A stretch of DNA of 17,188 nucleotides from Thermoplasmata archaeon (GTDB taxonomy: Archaea > Thermoplasmatota > Thermoplasmata > Thermoplasmatales > GCA-001856825), in NCBI GenBank assembly GCA_021792355.1, contig JAJYUV010000018.1, forward strand, positions 1-17,188, given 5' to 3'. Made by a program: the position numbers and the translations under genes. Positions 1 to 6,761 of the stretch are shown here, in pieces. Positions within the stretch are counted from its first letter, which is position 1. Every line of letters starts with the position of its first letter. The notes below the pieces were generated by a model. It saw nothing but the letters and a program-made list of their open reading frames with translations. It had not been told where the DNA came from and did not search any database.

Positions 1-215
1 GACGCATTCCAGCATACTCTCCCGAACTCAATCCGGGCGAATGGATATGGGATGCGCTGAAGTATCAGGAACTTCCAAACTTCTGTCCCACCAACAAGGA
101 GGAGCTGTGGAATAAGGCTGAGGAAACACTGCTCAGGATGAAATCCGACCCAGAAAGAATAAAGAAGATCATAATGGGAACAAAGCTGCCCCTGCCATCA
201 CTGGTGGGAAGTTAA
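1..215 (+). CDS. IS630-family transposase, C-terminal end (5' end outside window)
   Basis: The frame that starts at base 3 is open from the window edge to a TAA at 213-215 and encodes about 70 residues. It begins with the IS630/Tc1-type motif PAYSPELNPGEWIWDALK, in which the Glu of NPGE is the third acidic residue of the DDE catalytic triad that cuts and joins the IS ends. The rest is a short charged helical tail ending LPSLVGS, as in IS630-type proteins. The start, the HTH region and the first two acidic residues lie outside the window, so it cannot be judged intact. Its stop overlaps, by 4 bases, the stop of the oppositely oriented sugar epimerase gene, so the IS right end must lie inside or at the very end of that gene. 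Confidence 0.8.
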   Translation, partial: RIPAYSPELNPGEWIWDALKYQELPNFCPTNKEELWNKAEETLLRMKSDPERIKKIIMGTKLPLPSLVGS

Positions 216-787
216 AAAGACAAAGGAGAATAAGTCTTACCCTTCGGTAACCTAAAAGGAGACCTAAACTTGCAAAACTCAGGAAATAACAAGTCTCTTG
301 GGGATAATATCGGTCTGTCTATCTTCCATTCGTATCCAAAGGAGTCATATCTAACTCCGTTTTCAAATCCCGAAGAGTAAGGGCTGTCAAATAGGTAAAC
401 TACAGTGGAACCGTCTACCAAGGACGCGAACCCATGGGCTAACCCTTTTGTAATGTAGACTATTTTCCCATCTCCTTCTTCTAGTTCTATGGAAATGTAT
501 TTTCCGTATGTAAGAGAGTCCGTTCGAAGGTCTAGAAGAACGTCCATTATTTTCCCCTTTATGAGATGCACAATCTTTGCCTGTGCACGCGGAGGCAACT
601 GGAAATGCATTCCTCTTATCACGTCTTTATTTGATGTAGAGTAAAAAATCTCCTTTACCTCAAACTTCAGGCCTGCTTCTTTAATCTGATTTAAGGAGAA
701 TGGCTTAAGGGTATAACCGCGAGTATCATGGTTAACCGTATATTCTATGATTTTGGCTCCTTTAATTTCTGTTTCGTATATTTTCAT
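212..787 (-). CDS. RmlC/RfbC-type dTDP-4-dehydrorhamnose 3,5-epimerase-like cupin (copy 1)
   Basis: This is a 191-residue cupin of the RmlC family, which epimerises C3 and/or C5 of nucleotide-linked 4-keto-6-deoxy sugars in the cytoplasm. Seen: RGMHFQLPP (base His61), an LDLR segment near 85-88, GLAHGFASL (115-123) and LSPRD (Asp165, dyad partner). Where Salmonella RmlC has its catalytic Tyr138 this protein has Pro136 followed by Tyr137. I chose the ATG at 787 because GGTGA lies 5 bases upstream; an in-frame ATG at 799 would add four residues but overlaps that site. The gene overlaps the upstream SDR gene, which suggests translational coupling in an rfbF-SDR-epimerase operon. After the segment CKFRSPF, where I recall relatives ending, there are 13 further residues before a stop that overlaps the IS630 transposase; that tail may come from the IS. 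The exact substrate (CDP- or dTDP-sugar) cannot be told. Confidence 0.85.
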   Translation of the reverse strand: MKIYETEIKGAKIIEYTVNHDTRGYTLKPFSLNQIKEAGLKFEVKEIFYSTSNKDVIRGMHFQLPPRAQAKIVHLIKGKIMDVLLDLRTDSLTYGKYISIELEEGDGKIVYITKGLAHGFASLVDGSTVVYLFDSPYSSGFENGVRYDSFGYEWKIDRPILSPRDLLFPEFCKFRSPFRLPKGKTYSPLSF

Positions 788-1718
788 TATTTTCACCATC
801 GTAATACATCACTGTTTTCCTTAAGCCCTCTTCTAGGCTAGTATTTGGGGTCCAGCCCAATGTATTCTCGGTTGTAGAGATGTCGACAGTGAGTAGCTGC
901 AAAACGTCAATTTTCCCCGTATTTATTCTGCCCCAGTTGACCGTGATTTTTTTATCTAGAATTTCTTCAAGGACGGTGACTATCTCTCTTATGCTGTAGG
1001 ATTGACCGCCTGTTACATTAAATCTGTAACTTGAAGGTCGAATACTCTCAGGAAGTTCAACCGCCTTGATCATGGCAGAAACTATATCCTTGGCATATGT
1101 TGGGTACAACCTCTGAAATCCTTGTGTGAGGTCAACACTTCTATCTTGTAGAGCGCTATTGATTATATATGGTATGAGCTTCTTCGGGTCATCCCTTTCG
1201 CCATATGGAGTAAATAAAACGAATTCGAACAATCTCAAGTCTGATGATGATTTATAAAATTCTAAAATTCTTTCAAGTGCGTTTTTCGTTGCTGCATAAA
1301 AATCCTTGGCAAGCAATGCTGTTCCCTGGTCAATGTGCATTACATTCTTGTCATATTGAAAGTACGTACCGGCTGTTACGAACGTTGACACGCCTGAACT
1401 CCTACTCAGTTCCAGTAGCTTTGTCGGAAATTTCACATTTGTGTCTATCATCTCATCTATGTCTCCGTATGAATGCTCCTTTCTATAAAAGACCGCCAGA
1501 TTTACAACTACATCAACAATCTCTTTTTTAAAAATATCTTCTAGTGTGATTTTATCCAGATCGTAGAAGTCCACTGCGTTTAGGTATTTTGAAATGCGGG
1601 ACAAGTTTGAATAACTCCTCTTCAGAACAATTGGTCTGTATTTCCTACTTACGAGTTCCTCGACCAGATGGCTTCCTATGAATCCCGTCCCGCCTGTTAC
1701 TAGGACCCTCCTAGTCAT
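762..1718 (-). CDS. NAD(P)-dependent extended SDR: nucleotide-sugar epimerase/reductase
   Basis: The 318-residue protein belongs to the extended short-chain dehydrogenase/reductase family. The Rossmann motif TGGTGFIGS is at residues 8-16, the active-site YAATK (Tyr141, Lys145) follows, and Thr115/Thr118 sit at the catalytic Ser/Thr strand. The C-terminal half (about 170-310) is the sugar-binding lobe, with a family-typical FNVTGG segment. The TDE-type motif of 4,6-dehydratases is not visible. That, plus its place after RfbF, favours a 4-ketoreductase or epimerase such as CDP-paratose/abequose synthase; the substrate is inference. The start at 1718 is chosen because ATGACTAG overlaps the rfbF stop by 8 bases and GGAAGGTG stands just upstream; the longer open frame to 1760 lies within rfbF. 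Its 3' end overlaps the following epimerase gene by about 26 bases. Confidence 0.8.
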   Translation of the reverse strand: MTRRVLVTGGTGFIGSHLVEELVSRKYRPIVLKRSYSNLSRISKYLNAVDFYDLDKITLEDIFKKEIVDVVVNLAVFYRKEHSYGDIDEMIDTNVKFPTKLLELSRSSGVSTFVTAGTYFQYDKNVMHIDQGTALLAKDFYAATKNALERILEFYKSSSDLRLFEFVLFTPYGERDDPKKLIPYIINSALQDRSVDLTQGFQRLYPTYAKDIVSAMIKAVELPESIRPSSYRFNVTGGQSYSIREIVTVLEEILDKKITVNWGRINTGKIDVLQLLTVDISTTENTLGWTPNTSLEEGLRKTVMYYDGENNENIRNRN

Positions 1719-2484
1719 TCCACACCTTCCAAGGCGCGTTTCCAGATTTCCACAGATCATTCAGCTCATTTCTGTCCCTTATCGTATCCATGGCATGCCA
1801 GAACCCCTCGTGTTTGAATGCTGCAAGCTTTCTTTTTTTCGCCATTGCCTCTAACGGTTCTCTTTCCCATATCGTATCATCTCCCTTTATGAAATCAAAT
1901 ATTGCTGGTTCTAGTACAAAGAATCCCCCATTGATCCACGAGTTATCCCCCTTTGGTTTTTCGGTTACATTTGTGACTATATTTCTGTCAATTTCTAATG
2001 CGCCAAAACGGCCTGGAGGCATAACCGCCGTAACTGTTGCCATCTTTCTGCTATCTTTGTGAAATTTTACCAATTCATCGATGTTAACATCCGAAAGGCC
2101 ATCGCCATAGGTGACCATAAAGGTCTCTCCCTTAACAAATTTCTCTATTCTCTTAATTCTACCACCTATCTGAGTGTTCAAGCCAGTGTCAACAAGGGTT
2201 ATTGCCCAATTTTCTATGTTGGAGTTCTCATACCTTATTTCATTGTTTTTGAGATGTAATGTAAAGTCTGAGTTATGCAAGTAATAGTTAGCGAAATACT
2301 CTTTGATGATGTATCCTTTGTATCCTAGGCATATAATGAAATCATTATAGCCGTAGTAAGAATAAATCTTCATAATATGCCACAATATTGGATACTCTCC
2401 TATTTCCACCATAGGCTTTGGTTTTACAACAGTTTCCTCACTTAATCTGGTACCTAGACCACCCGCTAAAATTACGACCTTCAC
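1711..2484 (-). CDS. rfbF: Glucose-1-phosphate cytidylyltransferase
   Basis: This 257-residue nucleotidyltransferase, the usual length for RfbF, joins CTP and glucose-1-phosphate to give CDP-glucose, the first step towards CDP-linked 3,6-dideoxy sugars. Seen: the nucleotide-binding signature LAGGLGTRLSEETVVKPKPM (6-25), the metal- and sugar-binding YGDGLSDV (126-133), VMPPGRFGAL, NGGFFVLEP, and WEREPLE near the C-terminus, all typical of RfbF rather than glucose-1-phosphate thymidylyltransferases. The start is a GTG with no ribosome-binding site but with a TATA-like box about 27 bases upstream, so a leaderless transcript is likely. It is the first gene of the minus-strand operon with the SDR and cupin. 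CDP-glucose 4,6-dehydratase, the usual next gene, is missing here. Confidence 0.9.
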   Translation of the reverse strand: MKVVILAGGLGTRLSEETVVKPKPMVEIGEYPILWHIMKIYSYYGYNDFIICLGYKGYIIKEYFANYYLHNSDFTLHLKNNEIRYENSNIENWAITLVDTGLNTQIGGRIKRIEKFVKGETFMVTYGDGLSDVNIDELVKFHKDSRKMATVTAVMPPGRFGALEIDRNIVTNVTEKPKGDNSWINGGFFVLEPAIFDFIKGDDTIWEREPLEAMAKKRKLAAFKHEGFWHAMDTIRDRNELNDLWKSGNAPWKVWND

Positions 2485-2496
2485 AGTTTACGAATG

Positions 2497-2520
2497 AGTA
2501 CATAGATATTTATTTAACGG
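2497..2520. promoter_or_regulatory. Overlapping divergent TATA boxes for rfbF and the second rmlC-type gene
   Basis: The 46-bp gap between the two divergent genes holds one AT-rich block, GATATTTATTTAAC (2505-2518). Read on the plus strand it lies about 24 bases before the ATG at 2531. Read on the minus strand (GTTAAATAAATATC) it lies about 27 bases before the GTG at 2484. Neither gene has a good Shine-Dalgarno site, so both fit leaderless archaeal transcription from a shared promoter. The box positions are seen; the transcription starts are inferred. Confidence 0.55.
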
Positions 2521-2530
2521 ATTATGGGGC

Positions 2531-3082
2531 ATGAACTTTGAATTCACACAAGCGCAAATTAGCGACGTGATATTCATAAAGAAGAAGTATTATCCAGATG
2601 CAAGAGGATTTTTAATTAAGGAATTTGAATTAACTCCCTTTGCTGATATAGTTCGAGATTTCTTCAAGGAAGAGTACATCTCAATATCTAAGAAAAATGT
2701 TCTGCGTGGGCTTCATTTCCAGAAGAATCCAAAGCCGCAGGGTAAATTAATATCTGTCGTAATAGGTGAAATATTTGATGTTGCAGTAGATATAAGACCA
2801 CAGTCTCGTACTTACCTGAAATACGTCTCAAAGACTCTTTCTGCAGAGTCAAACGAGAGCGTATGGATCCCTCCGGGTTTTGCTCATGGCTTGGTAGCTC
2901 TTTCCAATGAGGCTATTGTCCTTAATCGATGTACTAATGAAATAGAACCTTCATTGGAGGGAGGGATAAGATGGAATGACCCTTCGGTAAATGTTCAATG
3001 GCCTATTTCTGAACCAATACTTTCGGATAAGGATGATAATTGGCCTTTGTTGAAGAATAGTGCGTTGCGACACGATGGCTAG
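2531..3082 (+). CDS. RmlC/RfbC-type dTDP-4-dehydrorhamnose 3,5-epimerase-like protein (copy 2)
   Basis: At 183 residues this has the standard RmlC length and is closer to classical RmlC than the first copy. Seen: DARGFLIKEFE, KKNVLRGLHFQ (base His62), QGKLISVVIGEIFDVAVDIR, WIPPGFAHGLVALS (112-125), GGIRWNDP and LSDKD (Asp168). The family reaction is double epimerisation at C3 and C5 of dTDP-4-keto-6-deoxyglucose. However, the position of Salmonella Tyr138 is Glu137, and Tyr133 is Asn132, so normal activity is doubtful; a single-carbon epimerase, another nucleotide sugar or a dead enzyme are all possible. The ATG is leaderless by promoter spacing. The gene ends 37 bases before the stop of the convergent methyltransferase. 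No RmlA, RmlB or RmlD gene is in the window. Confidence 0.85.
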   Translation: MNFEFTQAQISDVIFIKKKYYPDARGFLIKEFELTPFADIVRDFFKEEYISISKKNVLRGLHFQKNPKPQGKLISVVIGEIFDVAVDIRPQSRTYLKYVSKTLSAESNESVWIPPGFAHGLVALSNEAIVLNRCTNEIEPSLEGGIRWNDPSVNVQWPISEPILSDKDDNWPLLKNSALRHDG

Positions 3083-3119
3083 TGGAAGTCAGACTATCAT
3101 CCTAACATTCCTGGGATAC

Positions 3120-3974
3120 TTAGTGGCCGCTGCCCCTCCTTCCTACAATGTAGCCCAGTCTTTTTGTATTGCCTATGATATGAAAGTTAAAACCATTTCT
3201 TTCCAATGTTTCCGGTAAATTCTGTAAACTATTATGATATTCAAGATAAATATGTTCGATTCTGCCATAGTCATTTGCATCAAGGGAATTTAGGACTTTA
3301 TATTCACATCCTTCGCAGTCTATTTTGAGCAAATCGATGTCTTCTCCCCCAAACATGCTCATTGCTTCTTTAAGTGAAATGCACTCCACATTCTCTTCAC
3401 TTATAGCATCATCTGGAAGAATTACCATGTTTTCTTTATCGATAGAATTCGCATTGGGATTTTCTTTGTACACAAACAGCTTTGTTTGTCCGGTGGACGA
3501 TGATATTGCCTTATTGTTTATAGTTACAGTCTGCTCAACTCCATTAGCTCTCACGTTTTCCAATGCTAAGTTGTAGCTCCGGTTGTCCGGCTCAAAACCT
3601 ATTACTTTTTTTGCTCCCCTTTTTGCGAAGAATATCGAAGAATCGCCATTACTTGCCCCTATGTCAACCACGTTTGCATCCTTGAAATCCGAGCCATAGA
3701 CTTGATTTACCCAGATTTCAATTAGATGCCCAAAATCATGCCCACATTTAAGCGTGCAAGTGATTACTGAGCCGTCCTTATTGACCATTTTTACGTGAAT
3801 ATCCTTCACAGCCCCGATCTGCCATCCATTATTTAACAGATCCATTAATTGCCTCATCTGACCTATATTTAGAGGAACAGTCGTACCTTTGATAACGGCA
3901 TTGGTGGGAGCATCTCTATTGAAGAGATATTTAAAAAAAATATCTATTATGCTAACTTTGAATTCTCTTCTCAT
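3120..3974 (-). CDS. FkbM-family SAM-dependent methyltransferase (copy 1)
   Basis: The 284-residue protein has a class I methyltransferase fold of the FkbM type, which O-methylates sugars or polyketides. Seen: SAM-binding motif I VVDIGASNGDSSIFF (102-116), the acidic loop GFEPDN (126-131), the FkbM signature LLKIDCEGCEYKVL (215-228) and IYLEYHNSL (242-250). The first 90 residues are an unassigned N-terminal part. Placement beside nucleotide-sugar genes suggests methylation of a glycan; the acceptor is unknown. The start is uncertain. ATG 3974 has no ribosome-binding site, and the TATA-like sequence at 3986-3992 is too close for a leaderless transcript. The same frame stays open back to 4073 without a start codon, with protein-like sequence, so the gene may have lost or shifted its true N-terminus. 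Confidence 0.82.
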   Translation of the reverse strand: MRREFKVSIIDIFFKYLFNRDAPTNAVIKGTTVPLNIGQMRQLMDLLNNGWQIGAVKDIHVKMVNKDGSVITCTLKCGHDFGHLIEIWVNQVYGSDFKDANVVDIGASNGDSSIFFAKRGAKKVIGFEPDNRSYNLALENVRANGVEQTVTINNKAISSSTGQTKLFVYKENPNANSIDKENMVILPDDAISEENVECISLKEAMSMFGGEDIDLLKIDCEGCEYKVLNSLDANDYGRIEHIYLEYHNSLQNLPETLERNGFNFHIIGNTKRLGYIVGRRGSGH

Positions 3975-4149
3975 CGCAAGAACGGTTTTATACTTGCTTG
4001 CTAAAGTTGCTTCATTTTCCGGCGGGTCTATTCCCAGCGAAATTATAGGATTTTCATCACTTCTCCTTCGTTTTCACCTCGTGGATCTTTCTAAGGCCCT
4101 CCGAATGCCTAGTCATTCTGTAACATCCGCCTGACCATTTCCAATGCAT

Positions 4150-4220
4150 AAAACAGACAGTGTTATAAAACTTACCTTAGACTCATGAAGAGACCTCGGG
4201 AATCATTCCCAGTCTGTTTT
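4150..4220. repeat. 9-bp inverted repeat flanking a TATA-like element
   Basis: AAAACAGAC at 4150-4158 is matched by its exact complement GTCTGTTTT at 4212-4220, with 53 bases between. The interval includes the minus-strand TATA-like box at 4163-4170. It could be an operator pair, the ends of a tiny mobile element, or chance. Confidence 0.3.
4163..4170 (-). promoter_or_regulatory. Candidate TATA box upstream of the first FkbM methyltransferase
   Basis: TTTTATAA on the minus strand would place a transcription start near 4140, right at the mini-frame ATG 4138 and about 165 bases upstream of the annotated methyltransferase start. It is the best archaeal promoter match upstream of that gene and supports an original start further upstream than 3974. 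Confidence 0.35.
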
Positions 4221-4596
4221 TAATATGTTATCAATTCAGTGGAGAAAACATGAAGCTCCCCTGCCAAATCTCAAACTTATCTATCTACGTGTTCTCACTA
4301 TGGGACATAAAATTCTTGAAAGCATCTTCGGTAAAGAGGTGGTAAAGTTCCGGAAAAAATACGGTTAGATGGCGGCAATTATGGTAAATTCCACATCATT
4401 GTACACGACATCCATGGTAGGGCAAGTGATACCCTTTTACCGTTAAATGTCCAAAGGTTACCCATGAGAAATCTGAATAGACACCTCTGTTTATTTTTCG
4501 GCTTAGCCTCCTCAGGAATGGGTCGAACTGATTTCCGTTATTTTGCAGGAAGAATATTGAATCTGTTATCGCGATTGAGTTCAGCGCCGGTTCTAC

Positions 4597-4608
4597 AAAT
4601 ATTTATAC
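4597..4608 (+). promoter_or_regulatory. Candidate TATA box for the HTH/coiled-coil gene
   Basis: AAATATTTATAC lies about 50 bases before the ATG at 4652 in a very AT-rich stretch; it would give a leader of roughly 20 bases. A weaker TTAAATG box at 4625-4631 would instead fit a leaderless start. No ribosome-binding site is visible before the ATG. Confidence 0.35.
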
Positions 4609-4651
4609 TATTAAATAGAAAGAATTAAATGTTAAATTATCATTATAACGT

Positions 4652-5947
4652 ATGAAAGAAATTGATACTGAAACGAAGCTTAAAGCGTTAGAGCTTTACG
4701 TTCAAGCTAAGAGCAACAGGGAAATAGCCACCATACTTGGAATATCCCATCCAACAGCTGGAAAGATAATAGCGGAGATAAACAGCGGAAGGGCTTCATA
4801 TGTTCCGGATGATATTGTCTTGAACCTCAAGGGCATAGCGGAGATTGAGAGAATAAGGAAGGAGAAAGGGATAAGCTATGAACAGCTTCAGGTCATCTTT
4901 GCGCTAGGTTCTGAGCTTCAGAAAATGGGAATGAACAACGCAGACATCCTGCGGATGTCGAAAATATACCGGGAGGCTGGCGAGGAGTTTGAGGAAGTAG
5001 TTGAAGTCGCAAGGTGGTTAGTGAATGAGGAAAAGAAGTCAGGATTAAGCGTGAAAGAATTAAGAAAGGGGATAGAATCCCTTGAGGAAAGAGAGAAGTC
5101 TCTCGAAACTTCCATAGCCGATAAGCTGAGAGAACAGGGAAGTATACAGAATGAAATAGACCACCTTGGCAAAGAGAGAATGGCTCTGAAAAGGGAGGTG
5201 GACCTTGCCAAATTCCTGAGGGAGAAAGTCGGAAATAACGAGCCAAACCTGAGAAAGTTAGCAACCTTTTTTTCTTCACTGGACTTGAGCAACAGCAAAA
5301 TCTCAGACTTGATTGAAACGATGGGTAGGATGGTGAAGAACGGCATAGATCCTAGCGTTTTGATAGAAAGGGGCGAAGTTCTTGACTTCCTTAGAAAAAT
5401 TGGATTCAACGTGAATGATCTGTCAGTGTTGCGGAGGAAATACGCCTTCTATCCAAGCTTTGATGTACTGATCGAAGAAGTCCTGAAACAGGGGGATAGA
5501 AAGGAGGAAATGCTCAAACGCGCTGAATATGAAGTTAAAGAATATAAGAAGGCTGCTGAGGCTTCAATAGGGAATGAACTCAAAGAAAGGAGAGAGAAGG
5601 TCATGGAACTCGAAACAAGGATTGCAGGTCTTGAAGAGAGGGAATCTCTTCTAGAAAAGGACGCTGATTTCCTTGAGGAAAAGGTCGAAGACCTTAAGTT
5701 GGAAAGATGGGAGAGTATAGCGAAACTTGAACTCCTAGCATCTTTAATTAGTGGGAGGCAATTTGATACCCTTGGAATCTCATTCGAATACATCATTTCA
5801 ACAGTGAAAAATATGAAGATTCCACATCTTCTCTTAAATTCTGTCAGGGAGGAATACCCTATTGAATTGCCGAGCGAGACTAGACGGTCTCAAGGAACAC
5901 GTACAGGGCCATTTGTTGGCCACTTCATCCCAGATCAGAGTGGTTGA
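4652..5947 (+). CDS. N-terminal HTH plus long coiled-coil protein of unknown function
   Basis: I do not recognise a named family for this 431-residue protein. Residues about 8-45 read as a DNA-binding helix-turn-helix of the transposase/resolvase type (KLKALELYVQAKSNREIATI, then ISHPTAGKIIAEI). After a mainly helical segment (55-125), two charged coiled-coil blocks follow at about 130-195 and 285-350 (LKERREKVMELETRIAGLEE in the second), separated by a helical domain at 200-275. The architecture suggests a dimeric DNA-binding or partition-like protein, or a regulator carried by a mobile element; that is inference. The final 25-30 residues are rich in Pro, Gly and Arg and unlike the rest. The +1 frame from about 5850 to 5972 instead continues a heptad-like pattern (LDGLKEHVQGHLL), so a late frameshift is possible. 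The gene is flanked by decayed DNA on the upstream side. Confidence 0.8.
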   Translation: MKEIDTETKLKALELYVQAKSNREIATILGISHPTAGKIIAEINSGRASYVPDDIVLNLKGIAEIERIRKEKGISYEQLQVIFALGSELQKMGMNNADILRMSKIYREAGEEFEEVVEVARWLVNEEKKSGLSVKELRKGIESLEEREKSLETSIADKLREQGSIQNEIDHLGKERMALKREVDLAKFLREKVGNNEPNLRKLATFFSSLDLSNSKISDLIETMGRMVKNGIDPSVLIERGEVLDFLRKIGFNVNDLSVLRRKYAFYPSFDVLIEEVLKQGDRKEEMLKRAEYEVKEYKKAAEASIGNELKERREKVMELETRIAGLEERESLLEKDADFLEEKVEDLKLERWESIAKLELLASLISGRQFDTLGISFEYIISTVKNMKIPHLLLNSVREEYPIELPSETRRSQGTRTGPFVGHFIPDQSG

Positions 5948-6213
5948 GCGGAGGCATCAGAACGCAGGCTAAGCTGGGAACCGGAATCTCTTTTGGACAG
6001 AATAACAATTCACATAAAATAAGTGGCGATGCTCTAAGGTTGTTCGTTCCAGTATGCTGACCTAGTTCTTGAGTGATTTACCCTACATTTATAAAATCCT
6101 AGTATCCACATTAGGCCTTGAATCTCTGAGCTTGTATTGGGTTTTTGCGGGTATACTATTTTATCAAGTCCCTGAGAAGCAGAAAATGATGTTATCCTTT
6201 TGGTAAATTGTCT

Positions 6214-6630
6214 CTACCTCACAAATGATCTGCTTCCCCCCTCGTATGAATAGCCGATCTTCTTCATCCTAGCATTCAGCTCTTCAAACCCTTTATCGAG
6301 GTATCTCTTCAGCTTTATCCTGCTTGGGGTGCTATTCATCTCTGATATATCAAGGTCATATTTAGTCACCAGTTCAGATATGTCCTTGACGCTCAGTTCC
6401 TTGGGATCTTTATTGCCGACATTTTCATTTTCTTCCTTACCCCTTGCTTCTGCCCAATAATAGTACGGGTCAACCATCTTGTTGAATATCAAGGAGATCA
6501 CTTCTTTCTCTGAACGAGTCGGTCTCTTCCCTTTGGAAACCATTGATTTGATTTCCTCATATTTTCTCAAAGCCATCTCTGTATATTCCCTGCCAAGCTG
6601 TTCGATCCAATCACCTGTTGTTCTCTCCAT
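6214..6630 (-). CDS. Hypothetical charged protein, 138 residues
   Basis: No family is recognised. The protein is rich in Lys and Glu, has no signal peptide or membrane segment, and appears mostly helical. It carries an unusual DPYYYWAEARGKEENEN stretch near residues 54-70 and a second helical part with SVKDISELVTKYDLDISEMN. The start is well supported: ATG 6630 is preceded at the right distance by GGTGA (minus strand 6641-6637) and a TATA-like box about 34 bases upstream. It diverges from the AbrB-type gene across a 131-bp AT-rich region, so the AbrB-type protein is a possible regulator of both; this is inference. A role as an accessory or mobile-element protein is possible but unproven. Confidence 0.65.
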   Translation of the reverse strand: MERTTGDWIEQLGREYTEMALRKYEEIKSMVSKGKRPTRSEKEVISLIFNKMVDPYYYWAEARGKEENENVGNKDPKELSVKDISELVTKYDLDISEMNSTPSRIKLKRYLDKGFEELNARMKKIGYSYEGGSRSFVR

Positions 6631-6658
6631 ATTCCGTCACCATGGTATCAATATCTAG

Positions 6659-6670
6659 ATTATAAATATA
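6659..6670 (-). promoter_or_regulatory. TATA box for the 138-residue gene
   Basis: The minus strand reads TATATTTATAAT, centred about 34 bases before ATG 6630. A start near 6638-6640 would give a very short leader carrying the GGTGA ribosome-binding site. Confidence 0.5.
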
Positions 6671-6724
6671 TCTATTATTACATCTATTGTTTATCCTATT
6701 TATAAATTCTTAAATCATCCTACA

Positions 6725-6740
6725 GAAAGGCTTATAAAAT
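6725..6740 (+). promoter_or_regulatory. BRE/TATA promoter of the AbrB-type gene (leaderless)
   Basis: GAAAGG followed by CTTATAAAAT centres a TATA box about 27 bases before the ATG at 6762. No ribosome-binding site is present, so the transcript is expected to start at or next to the ATG. Confidence 0.7.
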
Positions 6741-6761
6741 TGCGAGCATTATCTAGACAGC

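Larger units (their letters stand above)
3975..4651. other. 677-bp intergenic stretch with small or decayed open frames
   Basis: No intact gene is convincing here. On the minus strand a short cascade of coupled mini-frames starts at ATG 4138 (MVRRMLQND), then ATG 4116 (19 codons, beginning MTRHSEGLRK and ending in TGA overlapped by another ATG); these lead into the open extension of the FkbM frame. On the plus strand an ATG at 4225 opens 47 codons to 4368 (begins MLSIQWRKHE, ends FRKKYG). On the minus strand 4396-4602 is open for 68 codons without a start (contains FFLQNNGNQFDPFLRRLSRK). These look protein-like but I recognise none; decayed genes are the likeliest reading. Confidence 0.4.

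Noticed and set aside
2531..3082. Calling the second RmlC-type gene a confirmed rhamnose pathway enzyme (rmlC)
   Set aside because: No rmlA, rmlB or rmlD is nearby and the catalytic Tyr is replaced by Glu, so a gene symbol would overstate the evidence.
3889..4134. Plus-strand 81-codon frame over the start of the first FkbM gene
   Set aside because: It runs antisense to the methyltransferase and its upstream extension; no promoter or ribosome-binding site.
4893..5796. Minus-strand frames opposite the coiled-coil gene
   Set aside because: Antisense shadows rich in Ser, Leu and Phe, the complement of Glu- and Lys-rich codons; no independent signals.
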